Assembly (NCBI RefSeq): GCF_900104155.1
Contig: NZ_FMYB01000033.1
Coordinates: forward strand, 1 to 49,477
Length of the DNA: 49,477 nt
Direction: 5' to 3'
From: Butyrivibrio sp. INlla16
Lineage (GTDB): Bacteria; Bacillota; Clostridia; Lachnospirales; Lachnospiraceae
Shown here: one piece after another, positions 9,382 through 17,881 of the stretch
How positions within the stretch are numbered: position 1 is the first letter of the stretch
Layout of the letters: each line of letters starts with the position of its first letter
Translations under genes and position numbers: made by a program
Notes under the pieces: generated by a model
What the model was told of the DNA's origin: nothing
Databases searched by the model: none
What the model saw: the letters and a program-made list of their open reading frames with translations, nothing else

Positions 9382-10647
9382 ATGAAGAATGCTTTTAAAG
9401 GATTGGCAGTAATAGTGGCCGGCATACTATTTTTCATTGCCAGCCTATCGGCTATAAAAAGTGTGGGGAGCAGGAGAGCTGTAGCTTCGGACGAAAAATC
9501 AGAAAATACAGATATCGAAGAAGACACAAATGATTCCGCTGAAACTGCAGATACTACCCCCGAAGGAGACGATGATATGACAGACATATCCACTAACTTT
9601 GACGAAGAACTCATTTCTTTTCTTGAAAAATCCGGATACAGCGATAAAAACTATATGGTGTCACCGGCATCCTTCAGAGCGGTTCTTGCTTTGGCGGTGG
9701 CAGGCGCTGACTCAGATACAAAGACTAGTCTCATAAAAGCTATGGGATTTGTAAATGAGGAGGAGATGAACGAATGGTATAACAATGTACTGTTTGCGCC
9801 CGATACGGCAAGTGGATTTATAACATTCAAAATGCTGAACTCTGCATGGCATAATACTGCGTCAAAGGGCAGCATAAACGAAACGTATAGACAGAACATC
9901 AGACAGCTGTATCATGCTGATGCGGAGGATGTTGCACCCGATAAGATCACAGATGCTGTTAACGACTGGGTTAATGAAGGAACTGAAGGCCTGGTTCCCA
10001 AGATGAGTGATGATCTTTCTCAGGTAGATATGGTCCTTGCAAATACAATCTATTTGAAGAGCAGCTGGGTAGAAAATTTTGAAAAAATGAATACGAAGGA
10101 AGGCGACTTTAAGAGCATAGACGGAGACGTCGTTCAGAAGGATTTCATGGAGCAGGCGGATTTCTTCAGATACTACGAGGACGCTGATGGGAAACTTGTA
10201 ATCTTACCTATGCAGGGGGATGTCGATGTAATCTTTATGTTGGGCGATATCGAGGATGTTTGTGACAGGATAGTTGATTGCGAATCAGATAATGTCCATA
10301 TTAAGCTTCCGAAATTTGAGACGGAAGCATCCTTCGACAACAGCGAATTAACTGAATTCATGAAAAGCAGGGGAGCAGGGATAGCCTTTTCCCCTGAGGC
10401 AGATTTTTCAGCGATGATAAGTGATTCTGAAGTATTTATTTCCGATATTATTCAGAAGACGAAGATTAAAGTGGATGAAGAAGGAATTGAAGCTACTGCA
10501 GCGAGCATGATAGCAGTGCTCGGGGCGGCACCTCCCGGTGAAAAGATTGAAACAAGGGAATTTATAGCCGATGAGCCCTTCAAATACTATATTGTCACAG
10601 ATGACGATGATCCGAAGATACTTTTCTACGGGCAGATAGTAAAATGA
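9382..10647 (+). CDS. Secreted serpin (serine protease inhibitor)
   Basis: About 421 residues. Start is ATG 9382 with GAGGAGG at 9369-9375. A hydrophobic N-terminal segment (residues 5-25) is a signal peptide or anchor without a lipobox cysteine, followed by an acidic linker to about residue 70. The serpin fold is clear: NYMVSPASFRAVLALAVAGA, LANTIYLKSSWVENF, IKLPKFETEASFDN and the C-terminal ADEPFKYYI. The reactive-loop hinge DEEGIEATAAS around Gly368 has the small-residue run of inhibitory serpins, but P14 is Ile rather than the usual Thr or Ser. Counting from Gly as P15, the predicted scissile bond is Ala382-Ala383, which would suit elastase-like proteases. Its likely job is protecting surface proteins from host or microbial proteases. 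Confidence 0.88.
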   Translation: MKNAFKGLAVIVAGILFFIASLSAIKSVGSRRAVASDEKSENTDIEEDTNDSAETADTTPEGDDDMTDISTNFDEELISFLEKSGYSDKNYMVSPASFRAVLALAVAGADSDTKTSLIKAMGFVNEEEMNEWYNNVLFAPDTASGFITFKMLNSAWHNTASKGSINETYRQNIRQLYHADAEDVAPDKITDAVNDWVNEGTEGLVPKMSDDLSQVDMVLANTIYLKSSWVENFEKMNTKEGDFKSIDGDVVQKDFMEQADFFRYYEDADGKLVILPMQGDVDVIFMLGDIEDVCDRIVDCESDNVHIKLPKFETEASFDNSELTEFMKSRGAGIAFSPEADFSAMISDSEVFISDIIQKTKIKVDEEGIEATAASMIAVLGAAPPGEKIETREFIADEPFKYYIVTDDDDPKILFYGQIVK

Positions 10648-10751
10648 TGAAAAGGTTATCAATTTGTTATCGTTATTTAATAGAATTTTAGAATTATTCG
10701 GATATAATTATCATAACAACACTGTTTCTTATGGAAAGGGGAATTCTTATT

Positions 10752-10994
10752 ATGAGCAGAGTATCAGAAGTTACAGGATTGCAGCAGCAGAGAATAATGA
10801 AATATGATCAGGTAGTAAAAAAGGGCGATGATGCTGAGATTCAGAAAATGGCGCTGGAGAACATGATGATGGCTCTCAATGATATTTCGCAGACTCTTGC
10901 CATGATCGCAGACAGAGATTCAGCAAATCAGCATGATACCTTTGAGTCGATGGCACGAAGCCTTGCGATGATGGCTGATGCAGGGAAAAAGTAA
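10752..10994 (+). CDS. Small helical protein of unknown function
   Basis: 80 residues. The start is ATG 10752, with AAGGGG about 10 bases ahead, in preference to the ATG at 10731 that lies within the ribosome binding region. It has no signal peptide and no membrane segment. It is rich in Met, Gln, Ala and Asp and looks entirely helical; ALENMMMALNDISQTLAMIAD and SMARSLAMMADAGKK form two amphipathic helices that could pair. I do not recognise the family. It stands alone, followed by a strong terminator. A small cytoplasmic adaptor or binding protein is possible. Confidence 0.6.
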   Translation: MSRVSEVTGLQQQRIMKYDQVVKKGDDAEIQKMALENMMMALNDISQTLAMIADRDSANQHDTFESMARSLAMMADAGKK

Positions 10995-11024
10995 CGTATC
11001 CGAATGCTTTAAAAATAATTAACT

Positions 11025-11080
11025 AATGCCGGCAAAACTTGTCAGATACTGCATTTGACAAGTTTTCGCCGGCATTGTTT
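11025..11080 (+). terminator. Strong intrinsic terminator
   Basis: AATGCCGGCAAAACTTGTCA at 11025-11044 pairs with 11056-11076 along about 20 base pairs, with a single bulged C in the right arm. A ten-base loop separates the arms and GTTTGTG follows. It ends the small-protein gene. The remaining sequence up to 11208 is AT-rich and shows no gene. Confidence 0.75.
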
Positions 11081-11208
11081 GTGATAAAATCTATACATTT
11101 TGACCATGACTTATGCAAAAGGTAGACAAATAGCACAAACAAAAATCGATTTAATGTGTTAAAGTGTAAAAAATACACATAAAAAATAAAAAAACTATAA
11201 ATTTTATG

Positions 11209-11237
11209 TTGAAAATTTCATAAAAGGGCGTTATCAT
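11209..11237 (+). promoter_or_regulatory. Promoter of the glycerol operon
   Basis: TTGAAA at 11209-11214 and TATCAT at 11232-11237 are separated by 17 bases. Transcription should begin near 11244, giving an untranslated leader of about 140 bases before glpP. The leader carries the hairpin at 11272-11331. Confidence 0.65.
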
Positions 11238-11271
11238 AGATTCATAAGTTAATGAGCGCCGGTGAGATTAG

Positions 11272-11331
11272 AGAATGTGGCTTTTACAAATATACAGGCT
11301 GAAACCTGTTTGTTAGACATGTTCTTTTTTT
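11272..11331 (+). promoter_or_regulatory. Leader terminator / likely GlpP antitermination target
   Basis: An inner stem ACAGG (11294-11298) with CCTGT (11305-11309) is enclosed by AGAATGT (11272-11278) pairing with ACAtgTTCT (11317-11325). It runs directly into seven or eight T residues. This is a leader terminator shape lying between promoter and glpP. GlpP of Bacillus subtilis binds leader RNA of glp genes and prevents termination in the presence of glycerol 3-phosphate. Autoregulation of this operon by GlpP is inference from position. Confidence 0.55.
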
Positions 11332-11385
11332 GCACTATTTTTTAAAAAATTACGACTTAATAAATTGAGATAAGGCTGAATTTTA

Positions 11386-11964
11386 ATGCATAGAGATTTT
11401 ATAGATAAGATAGAAGAAAATCCGGTAATCGCCGCAGTTAAGGATGACAAAGGATTATCGGCAGCACTGAAGACAGACTGCGGAATAATTTTTATTCTCT
11501 ACGGAGATATTTGTACCATTGGTGAAATTGTACAAAAAATAAAAGATGCCGGACGAATAGCGATGGTTCATGTAGATCTGGTGACGGGCCTGAACAACAG
11601 TAAGGACGTAAGCCTTGATTTCATCAAGAACAACACCAAGGCGGACGGAATTATAACCACTAAGAGCAATCTTATACAGCACGCCAGAGATCTAGGACTC
11701 TATTCAGTGCTCAGGTATTTCGTAATAGACAGTATGGCTTTGGTGAACATTGAGAAACAGGCTCAGTACGGATCATGTCAACCGGATGTGATTGAGATCC
11801 TTCCGGGAGTTGTGGTTTCGAAGATTATAAAGCGCGTCAACGGAATAAGCAGAGTGCCTGTTATTGCAGGCGGACTTATTTCAGACAGAGATGACGTTAT
11901 GAATGCTCTCTCAAGCGGAGCGATGGCGGTTTCCACTACCAATAAAGATGTATGGAATATGTAA
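11386..11964 (+). CDS. glpP: Glycerol-3-phosphate responsive antiterminator
   Basis: 192 residues, full length for GlpP. Recognisable family blocks are KDDKGLSAALKTDCGIIFIL, MVHVDLVTGLNNS, ADGIITTKSNLIQHA, VIEILPGVV and VIAGGLISDRDDVMNAL, the last resembling the phosphate-binding end of a TIM barrel. The protein is known to bind glycerol 3-phosphate and stabilise or read through terminators in glp leader RNA. Here it is the first gene of the glycerol operon, 53 bases before glpK, so it would control its own transcript and possibly the hairpin at 14452. The AAGG ribosome binding site is weak and about 12 bases from the ATG, fitting low expression of a regulator. Confidence 0.9.
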   Translation: MHRDFIDKIEENPVIAAVKDDKGLSAALKTDCGIIFILYGDICTIGEIVQKIKDAGRIAMVHVDLVTGLNNSKDVSLDFIKNNTKADGIITTKSNLIQHARDLGLYSVLRYFVIDSMALVNIEKQAQYGSCQPDVIEILPGVVVSKIIKRVNGISRVPVIAGGLISDRDDVMNALSSGAMAVSTTNKDVWNM

Positions 11965-12002
11965 ATGTGCCTAAAGCCGAAACGGCTATATCAATAGACT
12001 AA

Positions 12003-13517
<1,515 letters not shown>

Positions 13518-13559
13518 TCCACACTGGGATGAAAAAGTTTGTATGAAAAGTTAATAATC

Positions 13560-13580
13560 GGTCCGCCATAGTGGCGGACC
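13560..13580 (+). other. Hairpin between glpK and glpF
   Basis: GGTCCGCC and GGCGGACC form a perfect stem of 8 to 9 base pairs with a short loop. No T-tract follows (GCAATAAAAAG), so it is better explained as a processing or mRNA-stability hairpin than as a terminator. Confidence 0.55.
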
Positions 13581-13609
13581 GCAATAAAAAGAAACGGGGG
13601 TAACCGAAT

Positions 13610-14332
13610 ATGTCAGTTTATATTGGCGAGTTTATTGGTACTTTATTACTTGTTTTACTTGGCGATGGTGTTTGCTGTAACGTTTCGCTCGAGAAGTCCG
13701 GCTTCAAAGGCGGCGGAGCAGTACACATCCTTATCGGATGGGGTATGGCAGTTATGGTTCCTGCATTTGCAATGAGCAATTTTACAGGATGCCCTTCAGC
13801 TTTTAACCCTGCAGTTACAATCGGTCTTGCAATCAGATCAGGTGACTGGAGCACAGTTGCAGGCCAGATCGTAGCTCAGATGCTTGGTGGTTTCTGCGGC
13901 GCAGCTATCCTTATGGTTCTCTATGGAGATCACATCAAGGCTACAGCTAATGATGATGTTGTTCGCGGATGCTTCTGCACAGCACCTTCAATCCCGAACC
14001 AGGTATTAAACTTCCTTTCTGAGTTCGTAGCTACATTCGTTCTTGTATTTACACTTGCTCTGATCCCTGCTGGCTCAGATCGTACTGTATGGGTACTTGT
14101 ATACGGCGTAATCGTTGCTTGCGGTGCTTCCTTCGGAGGACTTACAGGATACGCAATGAATGCAGCAAGAGATACAGCTCCTCGTCTTGCTTATCTTGCA
14201 CTTGCTCCCAGCTTTGGCAAGAAGAACGGCAACTGGAGCTATGGATGGATTCCTGCTGTAGCACCTATCTGCGGCGGTATCGTTGCATCTCTTCTTTACA
14301 ACGCACTTGCAGCTGCTCACATGTTTGGCTAA
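13610..14332 (+). CDS. glpF: Glycerol uptake facilitator (aquaglyceroporin)
   Basis: 240 residues with about six membrane helices, usual for MIP channels. The first half-helix motif is canonical NPA (residues 66-68, AFNPAVTIG). The second is NAA (184-186) in YAMNAARDTAPRL; the Asp after the Arg, a mark of glycerol-conducting channels, is kept. It carries glycerol across the membrane by facilitated diffusion for GlpK, encoded 92 bases upstream. The start is preceded by GGGGG. The Pro-to-Ala change in the second motif is unusual against the textbook motif but occurs in the MIP family, so a functional channel is likely. Confidence 0.93.
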   Translation: MSVYIGEFIGTLLLVLLGDGVCCNVSLEKSGFKGGGAVHILIGWGMAVMVPAFAMSNFTGCPSAFNPAVTIGLAIRSGDWSTVAGQIVAQMLGGFCGAAILMVLYGDHIKATANDDVVRGCFCTAPSIPNQVLNFLSEFVATFVLVFTLALIPAGSDRTVWVLVYGVIVACGASFGGLTGYAMNAARDTAPRLAYLALAPSFGKKNGNWSYGWIPAVAPICGGIVASLLYNALAAAHMFG

Positions 14333-14451
14333 TTTCTAAATTTTTTAAAAACAGTAATCTTGTATTACTTTTCTGATTCAATAGGGATTATAATATGAAA
14401 AGAAGTTCCTATTTTGAGATGGAAATAACTTAATAAAGATACACTGAGGGA

Positions 14452-14505
14452 TGGAGTCGGTATGAAACGTATGATGAGATACGCTTATTAACCGACTCCA
14501 TTTTT
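14452..14505 (+). terminator. Terminator or antitermination site before the G3P dehydrogenase
   Basis: TGGAGTCGGT (14452-14461) pairs with ACCGACTCCA (14491-14500), enclosing a second stem CGTAT/ATACG, and is followed by TTTTTAATG. A TATAAT at 14389-14394 lies about 60 bases upstream, though I see no good -35. The hairpin may end the glpPKF transcript, or be a second GlpP-controlled leader terminator for the genes after it. Confidence 0.65.
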
Positions 14506-14516
14506 AATGTAGCTAG

Positions 14517-14597
14517 GGCCGAAAGGCCTGTCTCCGGGGCAAAAAGGCAAGTATATTATATGAGCCACGGAGAGCAACGGAGGCAGGCCTTTCGGCC
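14517..14597 (+). repeat. Large inverted repeat before the G3P dehydrogenase gene
   Basis: The 20-base arm at 14517-14536 (GGCCGAAAGGCCTGTCTCCG) is complementary to 14578-14597 with one G-U pair, around a 41-base interior. Each arm begins with the small palindrome GGCCGAAAGGCC. There is no T-tract after it. It lies 31 bases before the ATG at 14629 and may be a mobile palindromic element or an RNA structure in the leader. Confidence 0.7.
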
Positions 14598-14628
14598 TTA
14601 ATATAATAAAGAAATAGGAGATAAAATT

Positions 14629-16089
14629 ATGTTATATGATGTAATTGTCATAGGCGCAGGAGTTTCGGGAAGCGCGATTGCCAGAGAACTCTCCCGTTAT
14701 GAAGGCAACTTCTGTGTCCTTGAAAAATGTGAAGATGTTTGTGAGGGAACATCAAAAGCAAATTCCGCAATTGTGCATGCAGGCTTTGATGCTGCAGCAG
14801 GTTCACTTATGGCAAAACTGAATGTGCGCGGAAATGAGATGATGGATGATCTTTGCCGCGATCTGGACATTCCATTTAAGAGAAACGGATCCATGGTTGT
14901 ATGCATCCATAAGGAAGCACTTCCCGGACTTCAGGACCTCTACGACAGAGGAATCAAGAATGGTGTTAAGGATATGAAGATTCTTAGCCGCGAGGAGGCT
15001 CTTGAGATGGAGCCTAACCTTTCAGACAACGTAGAGGGTGCTCTCTATGCACCTACCGGTGGAATTATCTGCCCGTTCAAGCTTTGCATCGCTATGGCTG
15101 AAAATGCAAATGAGAATGGTGTTGATTTCAGATTCAATACTAAGGTTGAAGATATTAAGAAGAAGGAAGACGGATTGTGGCATATTCGCACAAACAACGG
15201 CGAGTATGTTTCAAGATATGTAGTAAATGCAGCAGGCGTTTATTCCGGAGTAATCCACAATATGGTTTCTCAGGATGACGACAAGATAGAGATTATCCCG
15301 AGACGAGGAGATTACTGCCTGCTCGATAAGGAAGTTGGCGGACATGTAAGCCACACAATTTTCCCGCAGCCCACTAACCTTGGTAAGGGCGTACTCGTAT
15401 CACCTACTGTTCACGGCAACCTCATCGTAGGACCTACAGCTATTGATATTGAGGATAAGGAAGGAACAAACACAACAGCAGCCGGGATCAACGATCTTAT
15501 TGCAAAAGCTAATGACCATGTAAAGAACCTTCCTATGAAAAAGGTTATCACATCCTTTGCAGGACTCCGTGCGCATGAAGCTCGTCATGAGTTCATCATC
15601 GGAGAGGTAAAGGGTGCTGAGCACTTCATCGACGTAGCAGCTATCGAGTCACCCGGACTTACATCCAGCCCTGCTATCGGTGAGATGGTTGGAAATATGC
15701 TGAAGGATATGATGAGTCTCACAGCTAAGAAAGAATGGAAGAGCACAAGAAAAGACATCATGAATCCTGCAGATCTTTCTGTAGAAGAGAGAAATGAACT
15801 TATTAAAAAGAATCCCGCATACGGCAACATCATCTGCCGCTGCGAGTCTATTTCCGAGGGAGAGATCCTCGATGCGATCCACAGACCTTTGGGAGCAAGA
15901 TCACTTGATGGTGTAAAGAGAAGAACAAGAGCAGGAATGGGAAGATGCCAGGCAGGCTTTTGCTCACCTCGTACAATGGAAATCCTTCACCGCGAACTTG
16001 GACTTTCATATGAAGAAATAACCAAGAGCGGCGGATCTTCCAACATTGTAATGGAACGCACCAAACACCAGAAGGGAGGAGAGCAGTAA
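14629..16089 (+). CDS. GlpA-like FAD glycerol-3-phosphate dehydrogenase with [2Fe-2S] tail
   Basis: 486 residues. N-terminal FAD-binding DAO fold: DVIVIGAGVSGSAIARELSRY, then EGTSKANSAIVHAGFD. A substrate domain follows, and from about residue 400 a BFD-like [2Fe-2S] domain with four cysteines, C403 and C405 (IICRCESI), C440 and C445 (GRCQAGFC). This layout is that of the anaerobic GlpA family, oxidising glycerol 3-phosphate to dihydroxyacetone phosphate. No membrane anchor is seen. It overlaps the next gene by one base (TAATG), and DUF1667 follows, so the three probably form one soluble complex. Strong codon bias matches glpK. The name glpA is plausible, but distant relatives act on 2-hydroxyglutarate, so I leave the symbol blank. 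Confidence 0.88.
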   Translation: MLYDVIVIGAGVSGSAIARELSRYEGNFCVLEKCEDVCEGTSKANSAIVHAGFDAAAGSLMAKLNVRGNEMMDDLCRDLDIPFKRNGSMVVCIHKEALPGLQDLYDRGIKNGVKDMKILSREEALEMEPNLSDNVEGALYAPTGGIICPFKLCIAMAENANENGVDFRFNTKVEDIKKKEDGLWHIRTNNGEYVSRYVVNAAGVYSGVIHNMVSQDDDKIEIIPRRGDYCLLDKEVGGHVSHTIFPQPTNLGKGVLVSPTVHGNLIVGPTAIDIEDKEGTNTTAAGINDLIAKANDHVKNLPMKKVITSFAGLRAHEARHEFIIGEVKGAEHFIDVAAIESPGLTSSPAIGEMVGNMLKDMMSLTAKKEWKSTRKDIMNPADLSVEERNELIKKNPAYGNIICRCESISEGEILDAIHRPLGARSLDGVKRRTRAGMGRCQAGFCSPRTMEILHRELGLSYEEITKSGGSSNIVMERTKHQKGGEQ

Positions 16090-17351
16090 TGACTTCTTAT
16101 GATATCGTAATCGTTGGTGGTGGCCCTGCAGGCCTTGCTGCCGCTATCTCCGCTAGAAAAGCAGGAGTAGATAAAATTCTTATATTAGAGCGTGACAGAG
16201 AACTTGGTGGAATACTTAATCAGTGTATTCACAACGGATTTGGACTTCACACCTTCAAGGAGGAGCTCACAGGTCCCGAGTATGCACAGCGTTTCATCGA
16301 TCAGGTTCTTGATGAAAAGATCGAGTACAGACTTCATACCATGGTAATGGATATCTCAGCTGACCGCGTTGTTACGGCAATGAGCCGTGAGGACGGAATG
16401 TATCAGATAAAGGCTGGTGCTGTTATCCTTGCAATGGGTTGCAGAGAGCGTCCGAGAGGAGCACTCAATATTCCCGGATATCGTCCGGCAGGCATTTTCT
16501 CAGCAGGTACTGCACAGAGACTTGTAAATATGGAAGGCTATATGCCGGGCCGCGAGGTAGTTATCCTCGGTTCCGGTGATATCGGACTTATTATGGCAAG
16601 ACGTATGACTCTCGAGGGAGCAAAGGTTAAGGTTGTTGCAGAGCTTATGCCTTATTCCGGCGGACTTAAGAGAAACATCGTTCAGTGTCTCGATGACTTT
16701 GGCATTCCGCTTAAGCTTTCACACACTGTTGTGGATATTGAAGGAAAAGAGCACCTTACAGCAGTTACAATTGCTGAGGTTGATAAAAATATGAAGCCCA
16801 TACCTGGAACAGAAGAGCGCTATACATGTGATACACTTCTTCTTTCCTGCGGACTTATTCCCGAGAACGAACTTTCAAGAAATGCAGGCGTGGAGATGAA
16901 TCCTGTTACATCAGGACCTGTTGTTAATGAGTCTCTTGAGACCAACATTCCTGGAGTATTCGCTTGCGGTAACGTTCTTCATGTTCATGACCTTGTTGAC
17001 TACGTTTCTGAAGAAGCAACAAGAGCTGGTGCAAACGCAGCCACGTTCGTAAAGGGCGGCGAGACAGCCGGAGATAAAGTGGTAGAACTTTTTGCTACAG
17101 ACGGAGCCCGCTACACAGTTCCTTCAACAATTAACGTTGATCGCATGGATGATCTTCTTACTGTAAGATTCCGTGTAGGTGCTGTTTACAAGGATTCATA
17201 CGTTAGTGTTTACTTCGATGATGAGCGTGTTATGCACAATAAAAAGCGCATCATGGCTCCCGGAGAGATGGAACAGGTAATACTTCAGAAGACAAAGCTT
17301 CAGGAAGCTTCTCCGAAGAAGATAACAATCAAGATTGAGGCGGAGGACTGA
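16089..17351 (+). CDS. FAD/NAD(P)-dependent oxidoreductase of the glycerol module
   Basis: 420 residues. The FAD site is YDIVIVGGGPAGLAAAISARKAG at residues 4-26; a second Rossmann motif, VVILGSGDIGLIMARRM near residue 155-170, fits NAD(P)H; and the C-terminal FAD block reads IPGVFACGNVLHVHDLVD. The IL-N-Q-CIHNGFGL stretch places it with the oxidoreductases found next to GlpA-like proteins in Clostridia, where it takes electrons from the dehydrogenase. Its ATG overlaps the previous stop codon, and the DUF1667 gene starts 2 bases after it, indicating tight co-translation. I infer that it passes glycerol-3-phosphate electrons to NAD(P)+ or a flavin/ferredoxin carrier in the cytoplasm. Confidence 0.85.
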   Translation: MTSYDIVIVGGGPAGLAAAISARKAGVDKILILERDRELGGILNQCIHNGFGLHTFKEELTGPEYAQRFIDQVLDEKIEYRLHTMVMDISADRVVTAMSREDGMYQIKAGAVILAMGCRERPRGALNIPGYRPAGIFSAGTAQRLVNMEGYMPGREVVILGSGDIGLIMARRMTLEGAKVKVVAELMPYSGGLKRNIVQCLDDFGIPLKLSHTVVDIEGKEHLTAVTIAEVDKNMKPIPGTEERYTCDTLLLSCGLIPENELSRNAGVEMNPVTSGPVVNESLETNIPGVFACGNVLHVHDLVDYVSEEATRAGANAATFVKGGETAGDKVVELFATDGARYTVPSTINVDRMDDLLTVRFRVGAVYKDSYVSVYFDDERVMHNKKRIMAPGEMEQVILQKTKLQEASPKKITIKIEAED

Positions 17352-17353
17352 TC

Positions 17354-17719
17354 ATGGAAAAAAGAGAACTTACATGTATTGGCTGCCCCATGGGCTGCCA
17401 GATCACAGTAGAATTGGAAGAGGGCGAAGTTATAGCCGTAAAGGGCAACACCTGCGCCATTGGTGATAAGTATGCAAGAAATGAGGTTACTCATCCCGAG
17501 CGCACAGTCACAAGTACTGCAGTTATCGAGGGAGGAGACAAGCCCCGCGTATCAGTTAAAACTGCATCCAATATCCCGAAGGATAAGATTTTCCAATGCA
17601 TGAAAGAAATTGATGATGCATGTGTTAAAGCACCCGTCCACATCGGCGATGTTGTGGTAAAAAATGTTGCGGGAACCGGAGTTGATGTTGTGGCAACAAG
17701 AGAAGTTGCTGCTAAGTAA
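17354..17719 (+). CDS. DUF1667 cysteine protein of the glycerol module
   Basis: 121 residues. The N-terminus has C8-x2-C11-x3-C15 (LTCIGCPMGCQ) and a fourth cysteine at C34 (GNTCAIG), a set well suited to an iron-sulphur cluster. The family, DUF1667, is habitually encoded after a GlpA-like protein and an FAD/NAD oxidoreductase, as here. It is soluble. In effect it may replace the role of GlpC of enteric bacteria as electron-transfer subunit, but without membrane helices. The function is inferred from context. It is the last gene of the glycerol operon: a new promoter begins at 17766. Confidence 0.85.
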   Translation: MEKRELTCIGCPMGCQITVELEEGEVIAVKGNTCAIGDKYARNEVTHPERTVTSTAVIEGGDKPRVSVKTASNIPKDKIFQCMKEIDDACVKAPVHIGDVVVKNVAGTGVDVVATREVAAK

Positions 17720-17765
17720 TTTGGAAACTTAAGAATATCTTAATATTTTCCGAAACATCATCTCG

Positions 17766-17794
17766 TTGACATTAATTTGTAAGTTAAATATAAT
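17766..17794 (+). promoter_or_regulatory. Consensus promoter for the PhnD-like transport operon
   Basis: TTGACA at 17766-17771 and TATAAT at 17789-17794 are separated by exactly 17 bases, a perfect match to the housekeeping consensus. The transcript should begin near 17801, only a dozen bases before the leader hairpin at 17813. Confidence 0.85.
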
Positions 17795-17812
17795 TTTAAT
17801 GGTTGTTGTATG

Positions 17813-17846
17813 GAGCTCATGTGGGGATTCTGCATGGGCTCTTTTT
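17813..17846 (+). terminator. Leader hairpin with T-tract
   Basis: GAGCTCATG (17813-17821) pairs with CATGGGCTC (17833-17841) with one G-U pair, around an 11-base loop, then TTTTT. It sits about 12-45 bases into the transcript from the promoter at 17766, so it is better read as a leader attenuator for the PhnD-like gene than as the end of the glycerol operon, although it could serve both. Confidence 0.6.
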
Positions 17847-17881
17847 ACGAAAAAAAGGAATATTTTTTAGCAGGAGGAATT

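Noticed and set aside
14517..14597. The long inverted repeat as a simple terminator
   Set aside because: No T-tract follows, the interior is too long, and a proper terminator hairpin already stands just before it at 14452-14505.
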